Of a DNA stretch of 44,903 nt, positions 1-8,515 are shown piece after piece (within the stretch, counting starts at the first letter, position 1; every line of letters begins with the position of its first letter). Source of the DNA: Chromatiales bacterium (lineage in GTDB: Bacteria > Pseudomonadota > Gammaproteobacteria > UBA6429); assembly GCA_027076405.1 (NCBI GenBank), contig JALTJN010000399.1, forward strand, positions 1-44,903, written 5' to 3'. The notes beneath the pieces are model-generated. The model was not told the origin of the DNA. It ran no database searches and saw nothing but the letters and a program-made list of their open reading frames with translations. A program made the position numbers and the translations under genes.

Positions 1-162
1 TCAATTGATAGCGCGGCTATTCGCTCGATTAGTCATCAGGGTTTTGATATTAACGAGTGGGGGCAACGCCCGTTTAGATCGCCACACCACACGGCATCCG
101 GCGTGGCATTGGTGGGTGGTTGTAAGACTTCTTGCTATTTGCAAATGAACCACAATAAATGA
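1..162 (+). pseudogene. comM: comM (yifB) left fragment, interrupted by transposon
   Basis: Reading frame 1 from base 1 encodes part of the magnesium-chelatase-like AAA+ domain of ComM/YifB, including the family signature RPFRSPHHTAS followed by ALVGG. ComM is a branch-migration helicase used in natural transformation. The chromosomal reading ends at base 120, where the transposon begins, and continues 13 codons into the element to a TGA at 160-162. The other half is at 44763-44903. The upstream part of the gene lies outside the window. The host copy is therefore almost certainly inactive unless the element excises. Confidence 0.93.
116..120. repeat. Target-site duplication, left copy (GTGGT)
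   Basis: GTGGT directly precedes the element end TGTAAGA and recurs at 44763-44767 directly after TCTTACA. Removing the element and one copy restores codons GTG GGT GGT GGA TCA of comM. A 5-bp duplication is the rule for Tn7-like elements. Confidence 0.95.
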
Positions 163-190
163 TAATAGATCACATTAAATGATAATGGAA
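121..190 (+). repeat. Left transposon end: terminal inverted repeat and putative TnsB sites
   Basis: Bases 121-133 (TGTAAGACTTCTT) match the right terminus in 12 of 13 positions. Two tandem 20-bp repeats follow at 151-170 and 171-190, agreeing at 17 of 20 positions and each containing AAATGATAAT. The same core occurs twice at the right end, as expected of TnsB-binding sites. The GATAAT cores also resemble -10 boxes. TTGCAA (139-144) lies 16 bp before the first GATAAT (161-166), so the repeats may contain the tnsE promoter. Binding is inferred, not shown. Confidence 0.85.
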
Positions 191-200
191 TTATCCTAAA

Positions 201-2087
201 ATGGCTTATAAATCTTATAAAAGACTAACAAAGTACCCTGGCATATGGCGTGTTGACGGCATTGGAGAGGTTTTTCCTTTTGAAAAAAGTAGACCTCATT
301 TAACCGTACACTTCTCAGGCATAAAAGAAGATGCTACATCTTCTCCTTACCATAAAGATGCCTTAAATAATAAATATCTACATTTCAAAGCTCATCCTGC
401 TTCAATCACTCACTTCACAGTGGGCTCGCTATGGGAGAAAGGTAAATCAATATATATCCCAGAAACAATAGGTAAACGTTATAAAATAGATGCCAGTAGA
501 ATGAAGCTATTTAGACTTACAGACGAACTCTGGATAAAGAATCAAAAGCTAAACACCATCCTTCCTGAGCGCTTTTTTATGCTTGGCAAAAATCGAAAGG
601 AGCTTGCCAATACTTTTTATGCATTGGTCCCTACAGTTGATAACAAACTTACTCAGTGGTTAATCATACCCGCTAGCGAGCTTTTTCGATTTTATGTCGG
701 TACTAGTTACTTGTTAATGTCTAACGCATTCTCTGGGACGCTTCGAAATCTTATCGATATCAAAAAGTGTGTTTATGCTGCTGATGGCCCTGTCCTCTAC
801 AGAAAAAGGTATATTCCTAGAGACGATTACTTAGCCCTGTTTAGATACCTATCATCCGAGTGCGGGAAGAAAGCTTTAACTTGTACTCATAAACACCTCT
901 CTGCGGTTCATGCTAATAACGCGTCACCCGATGGTGATACTCGACCACTGGCCATTAAAGCCTGCTTTCCATTCGATGGGTACACAACCCTAACCATTGC
1001 TGGTAAAAACATTCCCTTGACACCCAAGGACAATGAGGGAAAACAAGAATGGGCTGTGTTTACGATGGAAATACAGCACTGTAATCATCCTCCAGACTTC
1101 ACCAACCCATTAGTAAAAGACACGTACAAAACCAATAAAATCATCACCGGAAGCAAACCAACGAAAAACCATGGCTCAGATGATATCCCCACTCGAGATG
1201 AAGACGATGACCCACTAATTGAAGACAAACCTGCCGACAAAAGAATAAGACGGCTAGCTATTCACCAATATAGCGATCGATTTTCTGCCATGCGTTACTT
1301 AACGTTTCCTCGTCAGCATGAATACCAAGAAAAAGACGCACCCAATATTACAAATCACACTGATGCGACTGATACACTTTCAACGGAAGAGGGCTCTTAC
1401 TCGAAAGATGCAGAGGGAAACACAGGCATTTCATCTACAGACATTAATCTGCCAGATATGAGCCGTTCTCTCACTCATTTTATTGAAGCCATGGAACATC
1501 TAAAGGAGTTAATTCACACTAAAAAATGGACCATCACTACTCGAAGACTCTCTGATTCAATTGTCTTAAAAAACGTCAGTATTTCGTTATTCCCACTTAT
1601 GGAATCTAAAAGATATACATGGCACTTCATAAATGACAATGGCACCAATAGGCCAAGACAAGTTGTAATAGTAGAAATTTGCTTGAAAAAGGATAAAGAA
1701 TACTTATATCTTCTTGAAATGGAACTAAAACCAAATGAAAGTGGGCAATGTACCGCTCTGACTTATAATAACGATCTATCAAACATGAAAAACACCGATT
1801 TCGAAAATTTGCTCGAATTAACAACGGCTAATAATCGATGGCCACTCAAAAATGTACACTGGAAAAATGATAACCATAGATTTAAAGCCATACTTTTTTT
1901 TAAATCCAAGGATGTTCGAAGAATAGGTCACCCTCGTCCCACAAAAAAAACAACAGACCAAGATTCAGCAGAAAATAATATTTTTGAAAGAACCAAGCCT
2001 AAAAAATGGGCTGAGATGCTTTTAGATAAAATCAAAGAAGAAATTCCAGAAATCACAACTAATGCTAGAGCCATAAAACATGAATAA
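201..2087 (+). CDS. tnsE: TnsE-like transposition protein
   Basis: This 628-aa protein is recognisable as a TnsE relative from its C-terminal half, compared from memory with Tn7 TnsE. Matching features occur in the same order: a helix followed by a strand (residues 426-456), a strand pair ending YLYLLEMELKP (501-511; Tn7 has FVLLEVD), RWPLKNVHW (546-554; Tn7 has LNWPN), RIGHPRP (574-580; Tn7 has GVNHPKG) and KKWAEMLL (601-608; Tn7 has EGWAERVV). An acidic low-complexity linker near residues 320-420 also parallels Tn7. In Tn7, TnsE directs insertion into replicating DNA such as conjugal plasmids by binding the beta clamp and recessed 3' ends. Here the gene lies alone at the end opposite tnsABC. 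No good ribosome-binding site precedes the ATG. Confidence 0.75.
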   Translation: MAYKSYKRLTKYPGIWRVDGIGEVFPFEKSRPHLTVHFSGIKEDATSSPYHKDALNNKYLHFKAHPASITHFTVGSLWEKGKSIYIPETIGKRYKIDASRMKLFRLTDELWIKNQKLNTILPERFFMLGKNRKELANTFYALVPTVDNKLTQWLIIPASELFRFYVGTSYLLMSNAFSGTLRNLIDIKKCVYAADGPVLYRKRYIPRDDYLALFRYLSSECGKKALTCTHKHLSAVHANNASPDGDTRPLAIKACFPFDGYTTLTIAGKNIPLTPKDNEGKQEWAVFTMEIQHCNHPPDFTNPLVKDTYKTNKIITGSKPTKNHGSDDIPTRDEDDDPLIEDKPADKRIRRLAIHQYSDRFSAMRYLTFPRQHEYQEKDAPNITNHTDATDTLSTEEGSYSKDAEGNTGISSTDINLPDMSRSLTHFIEAMEHLKELIHTKKWTITTRRLSDSIVLKNVSISLFPLMESKRYTWHFINDNGTNRPRQVVIVEICLKKDKEYLYLLEMELKPNESGQCTALTYNNDLSNMKNTDFENLLELTTANNRWPLKNVHWKNDNHRFKAILFFKSKDVRRIGHPRPTKKTTDQDSAENNIFERTKPKKWAEMLLDKIKEEIPEITTNARAIKHE

Positions 2088-2206
2088 ATTTAAATCCACG
2101 TTTGATAATATCTGCCCCAATATCAGGTTAGCTCTATCACTTAACTCTAGATAAATTATCTCATACCACAATACAACCAAAACTAAAAAAACACAGTAGG
2201 GAAACC

Positions 2207-2971
2207 ATGAAACAATTAGAACCATCTGAATTAGTCCAAACTCTTCACTTTAAAAACTCTTTAGATATTGCGCTTGAAAATGCAGTTAAGCGCTCAAGCG
2301 AGCTTCTTGAAGAAAATGAAAAAGCATTAAAAAATGGAGAAGACATCACAGGAAAGGAATTTAAATTTAGAGTAAAGGAGATTGCAAAACTGAATAATAT
2401 GTCAGCATTACAGATGCGCTTAAATGAATACAGAGCAAAAGCAAGCTCCTCCGGTATAAAAGAAAGAGCATTAGAAGCATCAAAAACAAATCCAAATGAT
2501 AATTCAAGTATATTAGCTAAAAACCTCACAGCAAGTGGAAAATTCAAGCCCAATTCAAATTGGGAAGCCCACCATATAATTTGCTCAAGACAAGAAGCAC
2601 ATTCTGCAAACAGATTTATACTATTTTCTATGAGAATAGACCCTAAGCAACCCAGAAGCATTCACAATGTACATTTTACAGATAATATGCGCTATGGCAT
2701 TAATGACCCAGATAATGGGTGCTGGCTACCTAAAAAACATAAACACGCAAAGGGAACAGTACATGCTCATGCTGTTGGTCACAGGCATATTCACACCAAC
2801 TTGTATGCGGCCTGGGTAAACAACCTAATCGCTTCTTCATCTTCAATACAAGACTTACAAGCACGCTTAAGCATTATTGAAGGAAAATTACAGCGATTTA
2901 CCGTACAATTAAGCGAGAGAATACTAACCAAGAAGGGGCAGTCTGACTTTACCTCTCAGAATAGAGAATAA
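2207..2971 (+). CDS. AHH-domain nuclease toxin
   Basis: The 254-aa protein ends in an AHH nuclease domain of the HNH/EndoVII superfamily found in bacterial polymorphic toxins. WEAHHIICSRQ (about residues 119-129) supplies the AHH motif. RYGINDPDNGCWLP and a histidine-rich HAHAVGHRHIHTNLYAAWV complete the fold. The first 110 residues are helical, charged and carry no signal peptide or known delivery domain, so the export route is unknown. A possible ribosome-binding site, AGGGA, precedes the ATG. The next gene, four bases downstream, is its likely immunity partner. A second AHH gene at 38359-38790 shares AHHI and INDPxNG. DNase activity is inferred from the family. Confidence 0.85.
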   Translation: MKQLEPSELVQTLHFKNSLDIALENAVKRSSELLEENEKALKNGEDITGKEFKFRVKEIAKLNNMSALQMRLNEYRAKASSSGIKERALEASKTNPNDNSSILAKNLTASGKFKPNSNWEAHHIICSRQEAHSANRFILFSMRIDPKQPRSIHNVHFTDNMRYGINDPDNGCWLPKKHKHAKGTVHAHAVGHRHIHTNLYAAWVNNLIASSSSIQDLQARLSIIEGKLQRFTVQLSERILTKKGQSDFTSQNRE

Positions 2972-2975
2972 GAGC

Positions 2976-3548
2976 ATGAAAAATATATATCGAATTTCAA
3001 TTAATTTTCATGATTTTATGATGTTCACGCTAGATGAATATGAGCTTATCACTAAACTCGGCGAGGATTTTACGCCTCAGCATTTTGGCACAAGCATAAA
3101 GGATATCTGGAATACGGTTGACGCTAAGTTTATTGCATCAGATAGTGGTTCAATAATTTCACCTGACATCTCAAGATGGATGCCTAATCTTCTCATTTTC
3201 AATCAAAAGGCATACGATATACTCTCAACCCACCTAAAAGATTATGGTGAAATGTTAGACATCAACATTGACTCAAAATCATATTATTTATTTAATATAA
3301 TGAAATACATTGATGATACCGCTATTGATCAAACGAGCAGTAAAAAAGCAATTGTAGATGGTATTGAAATTGGCGTTCAATCATTATGCTTTAAGCACGA
3401 AAAAATATCAGATGACATTCTTCTGTTTAAAACAAACTACGACAGAGGGAGTAATATATTCTGTAGCGATAAGTTCAAACAGCTAATAGAAGATAGCGAT
3501 CTTACGGGTATGAGTTTTGAAAAAGATCTGGCCATTAATCCATTATAA
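2976..3548 (+). CDS. Imm11-like (DUF1629-type) immunity protein
   Basis: The 190-aa protein resembles the product of 38826-39404 and the pseudogene at 16470-17009. Shared blocks are a D/GE-rich strand before a hydrophobic stretch (YGEMLDINIDSKSYYLFN here, FGEFLPVIIDNETYQIFN in the second copy), DGIEIGV, and a C-terminal CSDKFKQLIEDSDLTGMSF block (DQFRDAIQSFELTGLIF in the second copy). This layout is that of Imm11/DUF1629 proteins, which sit directly after toxin genes. It starts four bases after the AHH gene and is presumably co-transcribed with it. Its role is to neutralise the AHH nuclease in the producing cell, inferred from position and family. Confidence 0.75.
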   Translation: MKNIYRISINFHDFMMFTLDEYELITKLGEDFTPQHFGTSIKDIWNTVDAKFIASDSGSIISPDISRWMPNLLIFNQKAYDILSTHLKDYGEMLDINIDSKSYYLFNIMKYIDDTAIDQTSSKKAIVDGIEIGVQSLCFKHEKISDDILLFKTNYDRGSNIFCSDKFKQLIEDSDLTGMSFEKDLAINPL

Positions 3549-3804
3549 AAAAGCCAATAAAACCTATGCACATCACTTCAAAACCCGCCATATTTTATAA
3601 TATACCATGCTTCTATCTGCTTTAAGATAATTCACCTAAAAATGAAATTCCAAAAATCACAACTGATGCTAGAGCCAAAAAAACATGAATCAAATAAAAT
3701 CATTACAATTAATACTATAAATTTAACAAATACAACCATTTGACCATATAGACAAGCCTAAAAATAATCGCTTGCTATTACACCATTTAACAGGGCAAAA
3801 CTTA
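3549..3804. other. Gene-poor spacer containing a tnsE tail copy
   Basis: No coding potential is visible in this AT-rich spacer except the tnsE 3'-tail copy at 3644-3690. No clear terminator follows the immunity gene. Confidence 0.6.
3644..3690 (+). repeat. Second copy of the tnsE 3' tail
   Basis: This stretch repeats bases 2040-2085, the last codons of tnsE, with only a few substitutions. It still reads EIPKITTDARAKKT and stop, against EIPEITTNARAIKHE at the end of tnsE. Together the copies form an imperfect direct repeat around the AHH/immunity pair. The remnant implies that another tnsE-bearing end once lay here. Confidence 0.85.
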
Positions 3805-3939
3805 ATGTCATTTTTTTTAATCATACTCGGCTGCATGTTATTAGGTTTTGCCGTTCTCGTAGGTATACTCTACCGTAATAATAATATTAAAAATCATCAT
3901 AGAAGCCAGGTAAGGCATCATAATTTATCTAAGGATTGA
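3805..3939 (+). CDS. Small single-pass membrane protein (44 aa)
   Basis: A short open frame with a plausible AGGGC ribosome-binding site encodes MSFFLIILGCMLLGFAVLVG, one transmembrane segment, then a basic, histidine-rich tail (NIKNHHRSQVRHHN). It ends four bases before the TTG start of the transporter gene. The tps ribosome-binding site lies inside its last codons, which suggests translational coupling. I do not recognise a family. It could be a chance frame, but the clean hydrophobic segment and tight spacing argue for a real gene. Confidence 0.5.
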   Translation: MSFFLIILGCMLLGFAVLVGILYRNNNIKNHHRSQVRHHNLSKD

Positions 3940-3943
3940 TCCG

Positions 3944-5818
3944 TTGCAGCATTTACGTTCTATTATTTTTCTCAGCCTGTTTAGTCAGGTCATTTACGCT
4001 GGCATTGTCGAGATGCCCACCGTTGAAGAAGCACCCTCACTTCATGGAAAGTCTGTCTTTGAAAACTACAATATTCGCAGTGTTAATAACCGTAATCCAG
4101 ATGAACGTATCGGACCGCGTTTATGGGTTAAAAAAATTAGTGTACAGGGCATAGCAAATTTTCCTGAACTGGGTATTCGCACGCTTGAAGTTGAAGCCTA
4201 TATCGAACGCCTTCGCTTTGCCATCATGCGTGAAAATGAAATAGAAGAGTATGGCTACAGCAAAAAAGAACTGGCCGACATTGCCAACCTGCTTAACAAG
4301 TTTGATGTAGAGCGAAACTATGAGCACATTGGCGATGCTCATTTACAAAACTTTTTATACCTAGTGAGAGAACAAAAAAACAAACGCGGTTTATCCATTA
4401 CTGAGATTGAGGGCATTGCAGAAAAAGTAAATGATTACTATCACAGCCGCGGATTAGAGCTGGCAACCGTTTTATTACCGCGACAGGTTGTACGTGATGG
4501 GGTTGTTATTTTCACAGTCAACCCCAGTACATTGGGCGGGGTTACCGTAGAAAACAATCAGCTCTATAACAGCAATATCATCACCCGTGTATTCGATGAT
4601 ATTCTCACCGTACCGGTTACCTTTAAAAACATTGATGAGCGCAGTTATCTGGTTAACGATTACCCCGGCCTGAGTATTAATGGCAACATAACCAAAGGCG
4701 ATCAAGTGGGTGACTCTCGTTTGGCTTTAAATGCCGTGCAAGAAAAAGCCCTTGAAGGCACACTCCGACTGGATAATCACGGCTCAGAACTCACCGGCCA
4801 ATATAGAGGCTTTGCTGAATTTTACTGGAACAATCCAACGGGTTTTGCTGACCAGTTAAATCTCTCAATATTACAATCATCTTCACCCGATAACTCAACC
4901 TATGGCCAACTCGGCTACCGTATACCCTTATACAGTCCACGTTGGTATTTATCACTCTCCGCTTCCACCAATCAGTTTATTTTAGATCAGACTCAAAATG
5001 CATCTGGCACGATCAGCCAGCTAGGTATCACCGGTAAAACTGAGCAAACTAACATTGATCTCAGTTATACCTTTAAACGCAGCCGGGAATCGTCTATCTG
5101 GTTTAGCCTGATAAGTGATTCTACTCGCACTATTTTAGAGAGTGATGAATTTGGTAATCTGGGGCTGGATGATGATATACGCAACCTCCGCCTTTCTGCG
5201 CGTTTTGATAAGTTAAATAGTAAAGGAAAAGTCTTACATTTAGGCTCAATGACACTGAGCAGCGGTGAGTTTCTGGAAGGTGCCGGCGTAAGAGATACGA
5301 AATACACTAAATTTAATGCTGACTATACTTTGATGACATTCGTGCCACTGCCTTGGTTTGATACTCGCACCCGATTATTATTTAAAACTGAATTTCAATA
5401 TTCCGGTAATGCATTACCTTCTGCCGAGCAAAATGCATTGGCCTCACCCACCAAAGTTCGCGCTTACCCCGTTAATCAATTCTCAACCGATTCATCTTTA
5501 TATCTGGGCACTGAGTGGGTGTTTAATACACCGGAACTCTTTAAATCAGATTGGTTACGGGTGCATAATATTTCGCATAAATTACAACCTCTGTTTTTCA
5601 TTGATGCGGCTAGCGGCATTCAAAATACAACATCTGAAGCCGATGATGTCACCGGCACACTGGTTGATGCGGGTTTCGGCCTGCAATATGATATTGGCAG
5701 GCATATACATGGCAACCTGCAATTTGCATTTCCCCTAAAAGATAAATTTAGTATCGATAGTATCAGCGCACCGGATGATAGACTGAAAATCGTATTTGAT
5801 TTTCAGTATCAGTTTTAA
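3944..5818 (+). CDS. Two-partner secretion outer-membrane transporter (TpsB/FhaC/ShlB family)
   Basis: The 624-aa protein has a signal peptide (residues 1 to about 19), then POTRA-type periplasmic domains. These include VKKISVQGIANFP and a second around GLSITEIEGIAEKVNDYYHSRGLELATVLLPRQVVRDGVV. From about residue 220 it has a ShlB-like region and 16-stranded beta-barrel, ending in an aromatic residue (FDFQYQF). TpsB proteins move one large TpsA exoprotein across the outer membrane. The TTG start at 3944 is chosen because TAAGGA lies about nine bases upstream and the signal peptide begins there. The likely substrate is encoded at 9681-15038, unusually 3.9 kb away. Confidence 0.9.
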   Translation: MQHLRSIIFLSLFSQVIYAGIVEMPTVEEAPSLHGKSVFENYNIRSVNNRNPDERIGPRLWVKKISVQGIANFPELGIRTLEVEAYIERLRFAIMRENEIEEYGYSKKELADIANLLNKFDVERNYEHIGDAHLQNFLYLVREQKNKRGLSITEIEGIAEKVNDYYHSRGLELATVLLPRQVVRDGVVIFTVNPSTLGGVTVENNQLYNSNIITRVFDDILTVPVTFKNIDERSYLVNDYPGLSINGNITKGDQVGDSRLALNAVQEKALEGTLRLDNHGSELTGQYRGFAEFYWNNPTGFADQLNLSILQSSSPDNSTYGQLGYRIPLYSPRWYLSLSASTNQFILDQTQNASGTISQLGITGKTEQTNIDLSYTFKRSRESSIWFSLISDSTRTILESDEFGNLGLDDDIRNLRLSARFDKLNSKGKVLHLGSMTLSSGEFLEGAGVRDTKYTKFNADYTLMTFVPLPWFDTRTRLLFKTEFQYSGNALPSAEQNALASPTKVRAYPVNQFSTDSSLYLGTEWVFNTPELFKSDWLRVHNISHKLQPLFFIDAASGIQNTTSEADDVTGTLVDAGFGLQYDIGRHIHGNLQFAFPLKDKFSIDSISAPDDRLKIVFDFQYQF

Positions 5819-5833
5819 CTAGAGATAAGCACT

Positions 5834-6568
5834 ATGAAAAAAATTGATTTCTCACAATACAAGCATATTGTTATTCTCACCGGTGCGGGCATATCCACCG
5901 CATCCGGTTTGCATACCTATCGTGGTCAAGGCGGTATATGGGAAAAATACGATGTCGAGGAATACGGACATGCTGATCGCTTAAACGACCACCCAGAACA
6001 CATTTGGACATTATTTGGCCCATTAAGAGACGAGTTAAAATCAGCCAAACCCAATGCTGCCCATAAGGCGCTGGCTAAACTGGAAAAAAGCCTCGATGCA
6101 TCGCAGGAATTTACCCTGATTACCCAGAATATAGACGGTCTGCATAAACTCGCAGGGAGTAAAAACCTGATTAATTTGCACGGTTCCATCCACCTCACCA
6201 AATGCTCAAATCCAGAGTGCGACTTATTAGCCTATAACGATGATGATGCGCATCAAAATGAAGCCCCCCGTTGCCTTAAGTGTGGCAGCCCATTGCGACC
6301 TGATATTGTGCTATTTGGTGAAATGATACCCGGCGGAAGAGACTGGACAGTAAAACGCGCATTGCGTGATTGTGACCTGTTTATCTCCATTGGCACATCA
6401 GGCTCGGTATATCCGGCAGCCAACTTTGTACGCTCCGCTGAGTATGCCGGAGCCAGAACCATATACATTAATTTAGACCCCATGATGCCACCCAACCCAT
6501 CATTTAAAGAGGAATATCTCGGTAAGGCTGAAGCGCTATTGCCTGAACTATTCAAAATACCCATTTAA
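5834..6568 (+). CDS. cobB: Sir2-family NAD-dependent protein deacylase (CobB-like)
   Basis: The 244-aa protein is a complete sirtuin. It shows the NAD-binding motif GAGIS (17-21), YRGQGGIW (29-36), TQNIDGLH (97-104), catalytic H116 in LHGS, and a zinc site C124/C129/C147/C150. Sirtuins of this class remove acyl groups from lysine using NAD. The Tyr-x-x-Arg pair typical of CobB/SIRT5 desuccinylases appears replaced (FGPLR, residues 61-65), suggesting plain deacetylation or another activity. It starts 15 bases after tpsB, so it is probably in that operon. Sir2 domains also serve as NAD-depleting effectors in phage defence, but no such partner domain is fused here. Confidence 0.88.
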   Translation: MKKIDFSQYKHIVILTGAGISTASGLHTYRGQGGIWEKYDVEEYGHADRLNDHPEHIWTLFGPLRDELKSAKPNAAHKALAKLEKSLDASQEFTLITQNIDGLHKLAGSKNLINLHGSIHLTKCSNPECDLLAYNDDDAHQNEAPRCLKCGSPLRPDIVLFGEMIPGGRDWTVKRALRDCDLFISIGTSGSVYPAANFVRSAEYAGARTIYINLDPMMPPNPSFKEEYLGKAEALLPELFKIPI

Positions 6569-6804
6569 TCTGTTTAGTAAAAGCGTAAATCACGTATTTC
6601 TTCGCAATAAAAGGCCATAATTAAAGAGCTTTATAGCCTTACAGCTAGGGGTTTGGTAGGATACGACAGATAAAAACAATAAATATCAAATAGGGCTAAC
6701 AGAGCATGCTTAATACAAATAATAGCCGCGCCCTAAATCGAAAAATTAGGCATTAATTTTAAAACATCGAAATTAACGCAACATGATATAACAGGGAAGT
6801 AACC

Positions 6805-7503
6805 ATGCCATTAGAGTGTGACATTGAAAAACAGGAACCAGGCAAATCCATACCTTTAGGGCCAATTAAAGACGCCTGCTGTTTTTTACCCGGCTCTATT
6901 ATTCGAGGTACCGTATTTTTTGGTGGCGCAGGGCTTGATGGCAAATATATAAAAGACATGGTCACTGCATTCAGAGAAAAAGGCATTAGAAGCGCACAAT
7001 ATGTGGACTCAAAGAAATGGTCATCAGGAAAAATAACAGATGCCGTTTTAGGTGTAAGGGCATTAAGTGAAGAAATGCCCCGCTTCCCAATGAGACTGAG
7101 AAAACTAAAGGGCTTTGGCTGTCAATTCAACCTAATCGGTTACTCTTTTGGCTCACTGGCTGCGGCACAATTAGCTGCTATCTATGCCCGACGACATACT
7201 GTGGTTGACCATCTAGTTTTAATTGGCTCACCTATTAGTAAACGTTTTTTAAATACCTTAAAAAACTTACCCAATATAAAAAAAGTCATTGTCATCAATC
7301 TAACAGAGCATGATGACCCCTTATACGCAGGAATGCCTTACTATAAAGTAGCACTATCTGCATTTAAATTACAAAGCCAGATGGAAAGAGGTACAGGGCA
7401 CTTTTATTATGCCCCATCATCAAGTGAAGGCAAAAAACGTAGACGTGAATTAGCAACAACACTTTTTAAATTAGGTTTAAGGCAATATGATGAAACGCCT
7501 TAA
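6805..7503 (+). CDS. Alpha/beta hydrolase, possible lipase effector
   Basis: The 232-aa protein has an alpha/beta-hydrolase core. The nucleophile elbow is GYSFGS with Ser114, there is an oxyanion-type FFGGAG near 38-43, candidate acids are Asp170/Asp171 (EHDDP), and His199 lies in GTGHFYY. No signal peptide is visible. GGGAAG nine bases upstream is a reasonable ribosome-binding site. Its 3' end overlaps the following small membrane-protein gene. That pairing is typical of a cytoplasmic or lipase toxin with a membrane immunity protein, but an ordinary esterase is equally possible. Confidence 0.7.
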   Translation: MPLECDIEKQEPGKSIPLGPIKDACCFLPGSIIRGTVFFGGAGLDGKYIKDMVTAFREKGIRSAQYVDSKKWSSGKITDAVLGVRALSEEMPRFPMRLRKLKGFGCQFNLIGYSFGSLAAAQLAAIYARRHTVVDHLVLIGSPISKRFLNTLKNLPNIKKVIVINLTEHDDPLYAGMPYYKVALSAFKLQSQMERGTGHFYYAPSSSEGKKRRRELATTLFKLGLRQYDETP

Positions 7504-7777
7504 CTATGCTAAGTTTTTTTACAGTTTAAGTGGTGCCATTGTGTTAGCTAGCACAACTTATACTACTTCAATTCAAAATGAGTCTATAACCCAGCATTTA
7601 AGTATCGGCACATTTGCTTCGATGTCATTAGTATTTAGCATTGCACTTTCAATTTTCTTATTAAGTATTGCTAATTTTATAAAGCCACTTTTAAAGTGGA
7701 ATATATTTGTCATTATTCTGATACTAATCCCTTTTACTATGCTGTTTTTTTTAGATGTACAATTTTATGTCGAATAA
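7487..7777 (+). CDS. Small membrane protein, possible immunity partner of the hydrolase
   Basis: The 96-aa protein has three predicted membrane segments (about 10-25, 45-65, 70-92) and no soluble domain. Its start overlaps the hydrolase gene by 17 bases, so the two are translationally coupled. A second ATG directly follows the first and could be the real start. No family is recognised. An immunity role is inferred only from the overlap and membrane location. Confidence 0.6.
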   Translation: MMKRLNYAKFFYSLSGAIVLASTTYTTSIQNESITQHLSIGTFASMSLVFSIALSIFLLSIANFIKPLLKWNIFVIILILIPFTMLFFLDVQFYVE

Positions 7778-7818
7778 AAATCACTTACGGTTAATGTTAA
7801 ACATGGAGGATATATATC

Positions 7819-8514
7819 GTGTCAAATGAAGATTTTATTAAAAATAAATTATCTCTTATGAAGAAGGATAAACAAAACACCTTTGACGATCTTATCGACC
7901 CATTAAATGAGATGATCGAAAACAAAGAAGCCAAAAAAATTATACAAATACCATCTGATGGCAACTGGTTCGAGGTATCATTCAACTCCGTTGAAGTTAA
8001 AAAAGATAGACTGGTCATTTCTGCAAAACATCAAAAAAATGGCATATTCCCAACAGATCATGACCCGACAGAAAAAGAGTATATTGTTACTTTTCAAGGT
8101 ACCAGAGCAGCGTACATCCGTGGTTTTTATAAACAGAGACACCCAATGTTTGGTTGGCCATATATATCATGGGATGTCAGGTCATACGCAAACCATCCAA
8201 ATAACGACCAAATTAGAGTTTATGTGCAAAATTTCAGAGCACACGAAGAAATAAGAAAACTTATTGTAGCAATGGAACGCATTTATGGGACAAGCAATAT
8301 TTTAAATAAATATATCAACGATAATTTATTACGTATTCAAATGGGTATTAAAGCTAAAAAAGCACCTCATCAAATTGAAAAAGAATGGTCGAAAGGGTTA
8401 ATGGAAAGCCTTGGTTACAAACACGTAGAAGTAAAGGACACTGGTTATCCCGAAGGTAACTGGAGAGATGCCGCTGCACATTGGTGCAAAAACAAAAAAG
8501 ATTTGAGGTGGTAA
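7819..8514 (+). CDS. Protein of unknown function (231 aa)
   Basis: A GTG start at 7819 is supported by GGAGGA at 7805-7810, with no in-frame ATG nearer. The product has a charged helical N-terminus, a central strand-rich part with DHDPTEKEYIVTFQGTR and RHPMFGWPYISWDVRSY, and a C-terminal segment rich in Trp, His and Lys (EGNWRDAAAHWCKNKKDLRW). No signal peptide or membrane segment is present. It lies one base before the next gene, with which it surely forms a pair. A toxin/immunity pair would fit this neighbourhood, but no known toxin motif is visible. Confidence 0.65.
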   Translation: MSNEDFIKNKLSLMKKDKQNTFDDLIDPLNEMIENKEAKKIIQIPSDGNWFEVSFNSVEVKKDRLVISAKHQKNGIFPTDHDPTEKEYIVTFQGTRAAYIRGFYKQRHPMFGWPYISWDVRSYANHPNNDQIRVYVQNFRAHEEIRKLIVAMERIYGTSNILNKYINDNLLRIQMGIKAKKAPHQIEKEWSKGLMESLGYKHVEVKDTGYPEGNWRDAAAHWCKNKKDLRW

Positions 8515-8515
8515 C

